Part shown: in pieces, positions 51,761 to 61,100 of the stretch
How positions within the stretch are numbered: the first letter of the stretch is position 1
Layout: each line of letters begins with the position of its first letter
Origin: Catellatospora citrea
GTDB taxonomy: Bacteria > Actinomycetota > Actinomycetes > Mycobacteriales > Micromonosporaceae
NCBI RefSeq assembly: GCF_003610235.1
Contig: NZ_RAPR01000001.1
Span: forward strand, 1,550,001-1,614,000
DNA length: 64,000 nucleotides
Reading direction: 5' to 3'
Notes under the pieces: model-generated
What the model was told of the DNA's origin: nothing
What the model saw: the letters and a program-made list of their open reading frames with translations, nothing else
Databases searched by the model: none
Position numbers and translations under genes: made by a program

Positions 51761-53968
51761 ATGAGATCCGTCCCGAACGCGGCAGCCCCGCCGCGCTCCG
51801 TTCCCACTCGCCGGCGCTGGTACGCCGTTCTCGCCACCCTCGGCGCGGTGCTGGCCTCGTCCTACCTGGCCGTGGTCGCCGGCTCGGCCAGCGCGGCCGA
51901 TCCGCTGATCTCCCAGGGCAAGCCGGTCACCGCCTCGTCGGTCGAGAACGCCGTTTTCCCGGCCACCGCGGCGGTCGACGGCGACAACGGCACGCGCTGG
52001 TCCAGCGCGTTCTCCGACCCGCAGTGGATCCAGGTCGACCTGGGCGCGACCGCCACCGTCAGCCAGGTCGTCCTGCGCTGGGAGGCGGCGTACGCCACCG
52101 CGTTCCAGGTCCAGGTCTCGGCCACCGGCACCGGCGGCTGGACCAACATCTACAGCACCACCACCGGCACCGGCGGCGTGCAGACCCTCGCGGTCAGCGG
52201 CTCCGGCCGGTACGTGCGTGTCAACGGCACCGCCCGCGCCACCGTCCACGGCTACTCGCTCTACGAGTTCCAGGTGTACGGCATCATCGGCGGCGGCGGT
52301 GGCGGCTGCGGCACGGCCAACGCGGCACTGGGCCGACCGGCCAGCTCCTCCTCGCAGGAGGGCGCGTTCGCCGCGGCCAACGCCTTCGACGGCAGCACCG
52401 GCACCCGCTGGTCGAGCGCGTTCAGCGACCCGCAGTGGGTCCAGGTGGACCTGGGCAGCAGCCAGAACATCTGCGGCGTGACGCTGAACTGGGAGGGCGC
52501 GTACGCGACCGCGTTCCAGATCCAGGTCTCGAACGCGGCCACCGGCCCGTGGACGAACATCTACAGCACCACCACCGGCACCGGCGGCACGCAGACGCTG
52601 ACCGTCTCCGGCACCGGCCGCTACGTGCGCATGAACGGCACCGCGCGGGCCACCGCGTGGGGCTACTCGCTCTGGGAGCTCGCGGTGCGCACCGGCGGCA
52701 CGCCGAGCAACCCGCCGAGCAACCCGCCGTCGTCGCCGCCCCCGGCGTCGCCGTCGGCCAGCCCGCCCACCTCGCCGTCGCCCAACCCGGGCGGGGAGGT
52801 GCTGCTGTCGTACAACAAGCCTGGTTTCGCCTCCTCCTCGCAGGACGACGGCGCGTGCTGGCAGTGTTTCCCGGTGCGGGCCTTCGACCTGGACCCGGCC
52901 TCGCGCTGGGCCACCCAGGCCTGGACCGACCCGGGCTGGATCTACGTCGACCTGGGCGCGACCGCCCAGATCAAGCGGGTCGTGCTGCAGTGGGACCCGG
53001 CGTACGCCACCTCCTACCAGCTGCAGACCTCGGCTGACGCGGTGAACTGGACGACCGTCTACACGACCACCACCAGCACCGGGTTCAAGCAGAACATCAC
53101 CGTCAACGGCACCGGCCGCTACGTGCGCATGTACGGCACGGCCCGGTCCAACGGCTACGGCTACTCGCTCTGGGAGTTCCAGGTCTACGGCACCGGCGGC
53201 GCCCCGACCACGCCCCCGGCGCAGCCGGCCAACCCGACGTTCCCGGCCACCAACCTGGTCTTCTCGGACGAGTTCAACGGCCCGGCGGGCAGCAAGCCGG
53301 ACGCGTCCAAGTGGACCATCGACACCGGCACCGGCCAGAACGCCGAGCTGCAGTACTACACGAACAACAACAACGCGAACATGAACGGCTCCGGTCAGCT
53401 GGTGATGGAGGCCCGCCGCGAGGCGGCCGGCGGCATGCAGTACACGTCGCACCGGATGAACACGGGCAACAAGTTCCACTTCCAGTACGGCCGGGTCGAG
53501 GCCCGGGTGAAGGTGCCCAAGGGCAACGGCTTCTGGCCGGCGTTCTGGATGATGGGCGCCGACTTCCTGCCGCCCACGAGCCGCCCGTGGCCCTACAACG
53601 GCGAGATCGACATCATGGAGATCCTCGGCCGCGACACCACCCGCAGCTACACCACGCTGCACGCCCCCGCCTACAACGGTGGCGCCGGCTACGGCTTCGA
53701 GAAGGTGTGGGGCATCGACCTGTCGGCCGATTACCACGTCTACGCCGCGCAGTGGGACAGCAACGGGATCCGGTTCTTCGTCGACAGCACGGAGGTGTTC
53801 TACGCGAGCAAGGCAACCGTGGAGGCGACCCGCGGCCCGTGGGTCTACGACCACCCGCACTACATGATCCTGAACCTCGCCGTGGGCGGTGACTGGCCCG
53901 GCTCGCCCGACGCCAGCACGCCGTTCCCGGCTCAGATGCTGGTCGACTACGTCCGCGTCTACAAGTAG
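51761..53968 (+). CDS. Secreted GH16 beta-glucanase with three CBM32 (F5/8 type C) domains
   Basis: 735 residues. Signal peptide to about 45 (AGSASA|AD). Three discoidin-like modules at about 47-185, 195-325 and 357-495, each with RWSSAFSDPQW or RWATQAWTDPGW, VDLG and the GRYVR(M/V)xGTAR...GYSLxE repeat; a Pro/Ser linker after the second. The GH16 domain (about 510-735) carries the catalytic GEIDIME (Glu615, Asp617, Glu620) and ends YVRVYK. It should cut beta-1,3- or mixed-linked glucans outside the cell. AGGAG precedes the ATG. Expression linked to the LacI operator upstream. Confidence 0.93.
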   Translation: MRSVPNAAAPPRSVPTRRRWYAVLATLGAVLASSYLAVVAGSASAADPLISQGKPVTASSVENAVFPATAAVDGDNGTRWSSAFSDPQWIQVDLGATATVSQVVLRWEAAYATAFQVQVSATGTGGWTNIYSTTTGTGGVQTLAVSGSGRYVRVNGTARATVHGYSLYEFQVYGIIGGGGGGCGTANAALGRPASSSSQEGAFAAANAFDGSTGTRWSSAFSDPQWVQVDLGSSQNICGVTLNWEGAYATAFQIQVSNAATGPWTNIYSTTTGTGGTQTLTVSGTGRYVRMNGTARATAWGYSLWELAVRTGGTPSNPPSNPPSSPPPASPSASPPTSPSPNPGGEVLLSYNKPGFASSSQDDGACWQCFPVRAFDLDPASRWATQAWTDPGWIYVDLGATAQIKRVVLQWDPAYATSYQLQTSADAVNWTTVYTTTTSTGFKQNITVNGTGRYVRMYGTARSNGYGYSLWEFQVYGTGGAPTTPPAQPANPTFPATNLVFSDEFNGPAGSKPDASKWTIDTGTGQNAELQYYTNNNNANMNGSGQLVMEARREAAGGMQYTSHRMNTGNKFHFQYGRVEARVKVPKGNGFWPAFWMMGADFLPPTSRPWPYNGEIDIMEILGRDTTRSYTTLHAPAYNGGAGYGFEKVWGIDLSADYHVYAAQWDSNGIRFFVDSTEVFYASKATVEATRGPWVYDHPHYMILNLAVGGDWPGSPDASTPFPAQMLVDYVRVYK

Positions 53969-53978
53969 GCAGACCGCC

Positions 53979-54014
53979 GGCAGGGGGCCCCGCAGCCCCG
54001 CAGGGCCCCCTGCC
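53979..54014 (+). terminator. Hairpin between the GH16 and DUF1996 genes
   Basis: GGCAGGGGGCCC (53979-53990) pairs exactly with 54003-54014. The next gene follows at 54058 without a clear promoter, so readthrough probably serves it. Confidence 0.6.
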
Positions 54015-54057
54015 CCCAACGGAAACCCGTCCGTCCCATTCCCGTAGGGAGCTCACC

Positions 54058-55350
54058 ATGAATCGTCTCGCACCGATTCCTGGCCGCCGGCGGCTACGTG
54101 CCGTCGGGCTCATCGCCACTGTTACGGCCGTCCTCGCAACTTACCTGGTGACAACCACCGGTGGCGCGGCCGCTGCCGAGATCTCACTTTCCCAGGGCAA
54201 GCCGGTAACGGTCTCCTCGACCGAGAACGGCGGCACGCCCGGCTCGGCAGCGGTCGACGGCAACGCCGGCACCCGCTGGTCCAGCGCATTCTCCGACCCG
54301 CAATGGATCCGCATCGATCTCGGCAGCAGCCAGGCGATCACCCGGATCTTCCTGGACTGGGAGGGCGCGTACGCGCGCAACTTCCAGCTGCAGAGCTCCG
54401 CCGACGGCAACAACTGGAGCACGTTCCACACCACGACCAACCACAACGGGGCAGACCAGTCCCTCACCGTCAACGTGACGACGCGCTACGTCCGCCTGTA
54501 CGCGACCGCGCGGGCCACCCAGTGGGGTGTCTCGCTGTGGGAGTTCCAGGTGTTCGGGCAGTCCAGCGGCGGCGGTGGCGGTGGTGGTGGCCCCATCGTC
54601 CGGGTGTCGGAGTTCCTCGCCGACTGCCCGTTCACGCACCGCCTGCCGGACGACCCGATCGTCTTCCCCAACCTGCCCGGCGGGTCGCACATGCACGACT
54701 TCATGGGCAACACGTCCACCAACGCGTTCTCGACGTACACGAGCCTGGCCAACGCGGGCACGAACTGCAACCCGATCGAGGACCTGTCGTCGTACTGGGT
54801 GCCCACCATGTACGTCGACAACGTGGCGGTCGCACCGACCGGCACGACCTTCTACTACCTGGGTGAGGGCGTGCGCGACGACATCATCGCGCAGATCCAG
54901 TCCCTGCCCGTCGGCCTGCGCATCGTGGCCGGCAACGCCCAGGCCACCAGCGGCGACCAGAGCATCGCGCGCTGGTCCTGCCTGCACCACAACGAGATCC
55001 CACCGGGCAAGGACTTCGTCAACTGCCCGGCCGGCTCGATGCTGGAGTCGTACCTCGACTTCCCGCAGTGCTGGGACGGCGTCAACCTCGACTCCGCCAA
55101 CCACAAGAGCCACATGGCGTACCCCGTCGCCGGGGCCTGCCCGTCCACCCACCCCGTCCCGGTGCCGAAGCTGCGCCAGGTGCTCCGCTACCCGGTGACC
55201 GGCGATCCCGCCCGGATCCGCCTGTCCTCGGGCCGCGGATACACCATGCACGGCGACTTCTTCAACGCCTGGCCCGCCGCAGAAATGGACCGCCGCGTCC
55301 GTGACTGCATCCGCCCCATCATCAAGTGCGGCGCCAACGGTCGCCCCTGA
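54058..55350 (+). CDS. Secreted CBM32-DUF1996 protein
   Basis: 430 residues. Signal peptide to about 40; F5/8 type C domain (about 42-170) with RWSSAFSDPQWIRIDLG, closely like the modules of the GH16 enzyme; Gly linker; then DUF1996 (about 185-415) with FLADCPFTHRLPDDPIVFPNLPGGSHMHDFMGN, YWVPTMY, RWSCLHHNEIPPGKDF, LDFPQCWDG, HKSHMAYP and GYTMHGDFFNAW. Conserved His and Cys suggest a metal-dependent enzyme, but no activity is established to my knowledge. Neighbouring GH16 and shared module indicate a role on beta-glucan. Confidence 0.87.
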   Translation: MNRLAPIPGRRRLRAVGLIATVTAVLATYLVTTTGGAAAAEISLSQGKPVTVSSTENGGTPGSAAVDGNAGTRWSSAFSDPQWIRIDLGSSQAITRIFLDWEGAYARNFQLQSSADGNNWSTFHTTTNHNGADQSLTVNVTTRYVRLYATARATQWGVSLWEFQVFGQSSGGGGGGGGPIVRVSEFLADCPFTHRLPDDPIVFPNLPGGSHMHDFMGNTSTNAFSTYTSLANAGTNCNPIEDLSSYWVPTMYVDNVAVAPTGTTFYYLGEGVRDDIIAQIQSLPVGLRIVAGNAQATSGDQSIARWSCLHHNEIPPGKDFVNCPAGSMLESYLDFPQCWDGVNLDSANHKSHMAYPVAGACPSTHPVPVPKLRQVLRYPVTGDPARIRLSSGRGYTMHGDFFNAWPAAEMDRRVRDCIRPIIKCGANGRP

Positions 55351-55370
55351 CCTGACCCGCCCTTGAACGA

Positions 55371-55410
55371 CACCGGCCGGGACGGCCCCCCTCTCCCGTC
55401 CCGGCCGGTG
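55371..55410 (+). terminator. Terminator after the DUF1996 gene
   Basis: CACCGGCCGGGACGG (55371-55385) pairs exactly with 55396-55410. Confidence 0.75.
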
Positions 55411-55517
55411 CCACCCCACCCCCGCCATGCGACGATCCGGCGCGGACTGCGGGGTCGACCCACTCCGCACAGACAACAGTTCACGCAAGATCGCCGCCGG
55501 CAGCCGGGAGGTCCGCG

Positions 55518-56078
55518 ATGAGATCAAGGGTGTACGCGTGCGCGGTGGTGTTGCTGCTCGCGGGTTGCGGCGGGGCGTCGCCGGCGCCGGTCGCGCCGGT
55601 CAGCCCGCCGGTGGTCGCCGAGGCGGGGGCGATCAGCACCGACGTCGCCTGGACGCAGCTGATGATCGCACTGGATCAGCGCATGCTGGCCGCGCTGGAG
55701 CTGGCTCCGCAACGCGCCGCGGACAAGGAGCTGAACGCGTTCGCCGCCGACGTGGCCCGGCGGCACGAGGCGGAGGTGGTCCGGCTGCGGGAGCTGTTGC
55801 AGGCGACCGGCGCGCCGGAGACCAACCCGCACGAGGGCCACGACATGCCCGGCATGATCACCAAGGAGAACCTGGCGCTGCTGGCCACCAAGTCGGGCAC
55901 GGCGTTCGACACGATGCTGGCCGAGAGCCTGCGCGCGCACTTCGAACAGTGCCGCATGCTGGCGGGTTCCGAGCAGTCCGCCGGCGCGGACCCGGCCGTC
56001 AAGGCGCTGGCCGCCTCGGTCCAGTCCACCCGCCAGACCGACCTCGACCACCTGACCACCCTGACCGGCCCTCGATGA
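55518..56078 (+). CDS. DUF305-like lipoprotein
   Basis: 186 residues. Short signal with lipobox LLLAGC (Cys17), then a four-helix DUF305 type fold: TDVAWTQLMIALDQRMLAALELAPQRAADKELNAFAADVARRHEAEVVRLRELL, and HEGHDMPGM. The His and Met clusters suggest metal binding (DUF305 proteins often go with copper handling). The canonical HHxQA of the first helix is here ALDQRM, so the ligand set may differ. No partner gene adjacent. Confidence 0.75.
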   Translation: MRSRVYACAVVLLLAGCGGASPAPVAPVSPPVVAEAGAISTDVAWTQLMIALDQRMLAALELAPQRAADKELNAFAADVARRHEAEVVRLRELLQATGAPETNPHEGHDMPGMITKENLALLATKSGTAFDTMLAESLRAHFEQCRMLAGSEQSAGADPAVKALAASVQSTRQTDLDHLTTLTGPR

Positions 56079-56111
56079 ACCACACCCGCCGGGCGGGTCC
56101 CGCCAAGGTCA

Positions 56112-56176
56112 TTCGACTTGCCTGGCACCTGTGCGTATCTTGAGCCTGCTTTCGCCCAGGTGCCTGGCAAGTCGAA
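56112..56176. repeat. Dispersed palindromic element, copy B
   Basis: Same arms (TTCGACTTGCCTGGCACCT ... mirrored) and loop start CGTATCTTGAGC as copy A at 22561-22621. The outer flanks match those of copy A only when copy A is reversed, while the core matches directly. Lies between convergent genes. Confidence 0.75.
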
Positions 56177-56219
56177 CGATCATGGGCACCCCGCCCGCCC
56201 GCGGGGCGGGCCCGGCGGG

Positions 56220-57272
56220 TCAGGCTGATTCGCGCTTGACCAGGCGGGGGTGGAAGATCACCGAACGGGGTTTGGGATCGGCCTTGCCGATGCGGGCCAG
56301 CAGCAGTCGTGCCATCTCCGCCGCCATCTCCTCCAGCGGCTGGTGGATGGTGGTCAGCTGGGGCCGGCACTGCAGCGCGGCGATGCTGTTGTCGAAGCCC
56401 ACCACCGCCACGTCCTCCGGCACCCGGCGGCCCAGGTCGCGCAACGCCTGCAGGGCCCCCTCGGCCATCAGGTCGTTGGCCACGAACAGCCCGTCGATCT
56501 CGGGGTGCGCCGCGAACAGCTCGCGCGCGGCCTGCTCGCCGCTGGCGCGGGTGAAGTTGCCCGCCGCCGACGGCACGTACGCATGCCCGTGCACGGCCAG
56601 CGCGGCCCGGAACCCGGCGAGGCGGTCCTGGCTCGACGGCATGTCCAGCGGCCCGGAGATGGTGGCCAGGTGATGGCGGCCGACCGCCAGCAGGTGCTCG
56701 GCCGCGAGCTTCGCGCCGACCTGTTGCTCGACGTCGACGTAGCTCATCGGCAGCGGCTTGCCCGGCCGGGCCGACAGCACGGCCGGGATGCCGAGGTCGC
56801 ACAGCTGCTGCGGCAGCGGATCCTCGTCGCTGCTGGAGATGAGCAGGACCCCGTCGACGTGTCCCTGACGCAGGTAGCGCAGCACGTGGTGGTGCGCGGG
56901 GGACTCCGCCGGCATGATCACCAGGTGGATGCCCTCGGGCCGCAGCACCTCCAGCGCCCCGGCGGTGATCCGGCCCAGGAACGGGTCCGTGAAGATCCGA
57001 TTGAGGAAGGGCTCGGCCTGCTCGGTGCGGTCGTCCGGTTCGGACACCACCAGCGCGACCGAGTCGGTGCGCCGGGTGACCAGCGAGCGCGCCGCGAGAT
57101 TCGGCACGTAGCCGGTGGCGTCGATGGCGCGCTGAACCAGTTCACGCAATTCGGGATCGACGGTGGACACGCCGTTGATCACCCGGGAGACCGTGGAGCG
57201 CGAGACCCCGGCCCATTCGGCGACCTCTTCCAGCGTCGGGGACCGCTGGCCGTCGGGTCGACTGATCGTCAT
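56220..57272 (-). CDS. cebR: LacI-family repressor, CebR-like
   Basis: 350 residues. N-terminal helix-turn-helix and hinge (TLEEVAEWAGVSRSTVSRVINGVSTVDPELRELVQRAIDATGYVPNLAARSL), then a periplasmic-binding-protein-like effector domain (VALVVSEP...DPFLGRITAGALEVL, DGVLLISS, GPLDMPSSQDRLAGFRAAL, DGLFVANDLMAEGAL, DVAVVGFDNS). Likely represses cebEFG-bglC, the GH16 gene and itself, with an imported beta-glucoside as inducer. The start MTISRPDGQ is set by TATAAA 7 nt upstream. Confidence 0.9.
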   Translation of the reverse strand: MTISRPDGQRSPTLEEVAEWAGVSRSTVSRVINGVSTVDPELRELVQRAIDATGYVPNLAARSLVTRRTDSVALVVSEPDDRTEQAEPFLNRIFTDPFLGRITAGALEVLRPEGIHLVIMPAESPAHHHVLRYLRQGHVDGVLLISSSDEDPLPQQLCDLGIPAVLSARPGKPLPMSYVDVEQQVGAKLAAEHLLAVGRHHLATISGPLDMPSSQDRLAGFRAALAVHGHAYVPSAAGNFTRASGEQAARELFAAHPEIDGLFVANDLMAEGALQALRDLGRRVPEDVAVVGFDNSIAALQCRPQLTTIHQPLEEMAAEMARLLLARIGKADPKPRSVIFHPRLVKRESA

Positions 57273-57279
57273 GACGTCA

Positions 57280-57312
57280 TTTATAGCAGGTATTCCAGGG
57301 AGCGCTCTCTCC
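57280..57312 (-). promoter_or_regulatory. Autoregulated promoter of the LacI repressor gene
   Basis: Minus strand -10 TATAAA (57280-57285) ends 7 nt before the ATG; the operator CCAGGGAGCGCTCTCTCC (57295-57312) covers the -35 position. Here repression would block polymerase binding, unlike the +1 operators of the two target promoters. Confidence 0.68.
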
Positions 57313-57490
57313 AAGGTCGTTTGTAATTCCTTTGCAGGTCAAGGACGAAATGTATGGCATGCACATTGGGCTGGACTGAACCGGTTGACCTTGATCACGT
57401 CAAACTGTTCGGTGGCAGCCGTTTCGACGCTCTGACGGGAAACGCGGATCCGGGCGTGCGCCACGAAGGCCTTCGCGGCGCAGCACCGCC

Positions 57491-57496
57491 TAGAGT
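57491..57496 (+). promoter_or_regulatory. -10 box of the DUF2199 gene (leaderless)
   Basis: TAGAGT ends 6 nt before the ATG at 57503. Confidence 0.5.
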
Positions 57497-57502
57497 CGCC
57501 GA

Positions 57503-58018
57503 ATGCGGAACATCACGGGCCACACCTGCGCATCGTGCGGCCGGCGACACGAGGACCTGCCGCTGTCGTACCGCACGGCGGCGCCGGCCCACTGGACGGA
57601 CGCCCTGGACGACGACCCGAACAGCGAGCTGACCCCCGACCTGTGCGTCATCTCGGGCCGGCACTTCTTCATCCAGGGCAACCTCGAGATCCCGATCCTC
57701 GGCGGCGACGGGGTCTTCGCCTGGGGCGTATGGGTGTCGCTGAGCCCGGCCAGCTTCGCCCGCACCACCGACCTGTGGGACGAGCCGGGCCGCGAAGCCG
57801 AGCCGCCGCACTTCGGCTGGCTGTCGACCGAGCTGGCCGGATATCACGTGAGCACGCTGAACCTGAAGACGAACGTGCACACCCGGCCGGTGGGTCACAA
57901 GCCCTACGTCGAGGTCGAGCCCACCGACCACCCGCTCGCGGTGGACCAGCGCGCCGGCATCACCATGGCCCGCGTCCAGCAGCTCGCCGAACTGCTGTGG
58001 CACGGCGGGCGGGGCTGA
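57503..58018 (+). CDS. DUF2199 protein
   Basis: 171 residues. CASCGRRHEDLPLSYRTAAPAHW with a CxxC, LCVISGRHFFIQGNLEIPILGGDGVFAWGVWVSLS, and the later FGWLSTELAGYHVSTLNLKTNVHTRPVGHKPYVEVEPTDHPLAVDQRAGIT are typical for DUF2199, a widespread family of unknown function. It may bind zinc through the two cysteines. Leaderless; single gene. Confidence 0.82.
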   Translation: MRNITGHTCASCGRRHEDLPLSYRTAAPAHWTDALDDDPNSELTPDLCVISGRHFFIQGNLEIPILGGDGVFAWGVWVSLSPASFARTTDLWDEPGREAEPPHFGWLSTELAGYHVSTLNLKTNVHTRPVGHKPYVEVEPTDHPLAVDQRAGITMARVQQLAELLWHGGRG

Positions 58019-58140
58019 CCGCCCGGCCGGGCGGGCCGCATGATCGTGACAAAAGCTCTATTCTGGTATCCGAGGACAATTCAGGTTATCCGGCTACTTC
58101 TCGGCGGGTCTGGGGCGTTTGACTGATTCCGGGGCGGACG

Positions 58141-61100
58141 ATGGACATCAGCGGCGAGCATCCGGCGGGAGGCCCGCCGGTCGACGCCGATCAGGTCGAG
58201 CTGCTGTACGAAAGCGACCGGATGCGGGCGTACCGGCTGCGCCTGCCCGGACACCGCACGGTCGTGGTCAAGCAGCCGCTCGGGCCTGACGCGCTCAAGC
58301 GACTCAAGCACGAGACGGCGATCCTGCGCCGGCTGCGCGGGGCAGAGGGCGTCGTGCAGGTCGAGCCGACGCCGGTGATCCCGGGAGCGCTGGTGATCCG
58401 GGACGGCGGCGGCACGACGATGGACCGCCGGCTGATGCCCATGCCGACGGCCGAGGTGCTCAGCGTCGCCGCGGGGCTCGCCGACGCCCTCGCCGCCGTG
58501 CACCGCCGCCACGTCGTGCACCGCGACATCTGCCCCGGCAAGATCGTGCTGACCGCGGCCGGCGGCGTGCTCCTGATCGACTTCGAGCTGGCGTCCACGT
58601 TCGCCGAGATCAGACCCGAGTTCGCGCACCACAACGAGATCGTGGGCACGCTGCCCTACCTAGCGCCCGAGCAGACCGGCCGCACCGGCCGCCCCGTCGA
58701 CCAGCGCGCCGACCTCTACTCCCTCGGCGCGACCCTGTACGAGATGGTCACCGGCGAGCCGCCGTTCGGCACCGGCGACCCGCTCCGGCTCAGCCACGCG
58801 CACCTGGCCCGGATGCCCGTGCCGCCGGCCCAGGTCGATCCGGAGGTGCCCGCCGCGCTGTCCGATGTGATCATGCATCTGCTGGAGAAGGAGCCCGACA
58901 ACCGCTACCAGACCGCCGAAGGGCTGGCGTACGACCTCGCGCTGCTGCGCGCCGCCGCGCCGGGTGAGACGGTGGCGCTGCGCGTCGGCGCGGGCGACGT
59001 GCCGCTGCGGCTGCTCCCCCAGTCGCGCATCATCGGCCGGGACCCGGAGATCCGGGCACTGGGCGCGGCGTTCGCCGACGCGATGACCGGGCTCAGCCAC
59101 GGCCTGCTGGTCAGCGGCCCGGCCGGGGTCGGCAAGACCTCGCTGGTCGACGAGCTGCGCCCGATCGCCTCCGGCAGCAGCGGCTGGTTCGTGTCCGGCA
59201 AGTACGACCAGCACCGCCGCGACCTCGAATTCGACGGGACCCGGCAGGCGATGCGGGCACTGGGCCGGCTGCTGCTGGCCGAGCCCGAGGAGGAGGTGGC
59301 CGATCTGCGGCGGCGGCTGCGGCAGGTGCTGGGCCGCAACGCCGGGCTGCTGGCCGCGGTGCAACCGGAGCTGGGGCTGCTGATGGGCGTCGAACCAGAC
59401 CCCACCATCGGCGACGCGCTCTACGCGCAGGCCCGCATGCAGCGGATCGGCGTCGACGTGCTGACCACCGTCGCGTCGCCGAAACGCCCGATCGTCATGT
59501 TCGTCGACGACCTGCAGTGGGCCACCCGCACGCCGCTCGGCTACCTCGACATGCTGGTGTCCGAGGGCCCGCCGGACGGCCTGCTGCTGGTGCTGGCGTA
59601 CCGCGACGACGAGGTGGACGCGACCCATCCCCTCACCGCCATGATCACGCGCTGGCGGCAGCAGGGCGTCGAACCGCAGCGGATCACGCTGGGCAATCTG
59701 CCCCCGGCGAGCACCGCCGAACTCGTCGGCGACCTGCTGCAGCTCGATGCGACCGACGCCGAGGCGCTGGCCGAACCCGTCGCGCAGCGCACCGGGGGCA
59801 ACCCGTACGACACCGTCGAGCTGATCAACTCGCTGCGCCGCAGCGGCGTGCTGGTGCTCGACGCCGGGGGCTGGAACTGGGATGCCGGCAACCTGTCCCG
59901 GCATCTGCGCCAGGCCAACGTCGTCGACCCGTGGACCACGCGGCTGCGCGGCCTGCCGACCCGCACCCGGCTGCTGGTCGAGATCATGGCCTGCCTCGGC
60001 GGGCGGGCGGACATGGACCTGCTGGCGATCGCCGACGGGCACCCCGGCACCGAGACCGAGGACCTGCTCGCGCCCGCCCTCGACGAGGGCCTGCTGGTGC
60101 TGGAGCCCGGCGAGCCGGCCGACGCCGTCCGGTTCCGCCACGACCGCGTCCACCAGGCGATCCTCGACGGCCTCACCCCGGCCGCGCAGTCGGCCCTGCA
60201 CCTCGGCCTGGCCCGCCGGCTGGCCCCGCACCCCGCGTACGCCGAGGTCGCCGCGCACCAGTACTACGCGGTCGCCGAGCACGTGCACGAGCCCGACGAG
60301 CGCCGGCGGGTCAGCGCCCTGCTCGCGTACGCCGCCGACCAGGCGCTGGTGGTGAGCAACCACGCCATGGCCGAGCGTTACCTGGCCGTCGCGGTGGACT
60401 ACGCCGACCCGGCCGACCGCTACAACCTGATCAGGTTGCAGACCCTGCGGCACGCCTCGCTCTACAGCCTGGGCCGCCTCGACGAGGCCGACAACGTGTA
60501 CGCGGCCATCGACCGGCTGTGCCACCACCCGGCTCTGCACGCCGACGCGACCCTGGTCCAGGTGAGCGGCCTGACCAACCAGGGCCGCGCCGCCGAGGCC
60601 GTCGCGCTGGGCCTGGAGATGCTGGGCCACCTCGGTTTCGCCGCGCCGCCCCCGGAGCGGATGCCGGCCGAGATCGACGAAGGGCTCGACCTGCTGCACC
60701 GCTGGCTCGATGGCGACGCCGCCGACGACCTGCGCCGCCCCGAGGTGACCGAGCCGGACCTGCTGGCCACCGCCGCGCTGATCAACCGCATGATGGCCCC
60801 GGCGTTCTTCAGCAACCAGGACACCCTCGCCTGGCTCACGCTGCAGGCACTGCGTTTGTGGGTGCGGCACGGTCCGATCTCGACCCTGGTCGGGCCGGTC
60901 GCCCACCTCACCTTCGTCACCGTCGGCCGGTCCGGCGACTACCGCACGGGGCACCGGGCCCTGCTGCGGGTGATCGCCGTCGGCGAGGCCCGCGGCTTCG
61001 AACCCGACACCTCGCAGGCCCGCTTCCTGTACGCGCTGAGCACCGGCCACTGGTACGAACCCCTGGAGGACAACGTGCGGCAGGCGCAGCTGGCCCGCGA

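Noticed and set aside
51513..51764. A small gene in the GH16 leader
   Set aside because: No ribosome site, arginine/proline-rich product, and it runs into the GH16 start in another frame.
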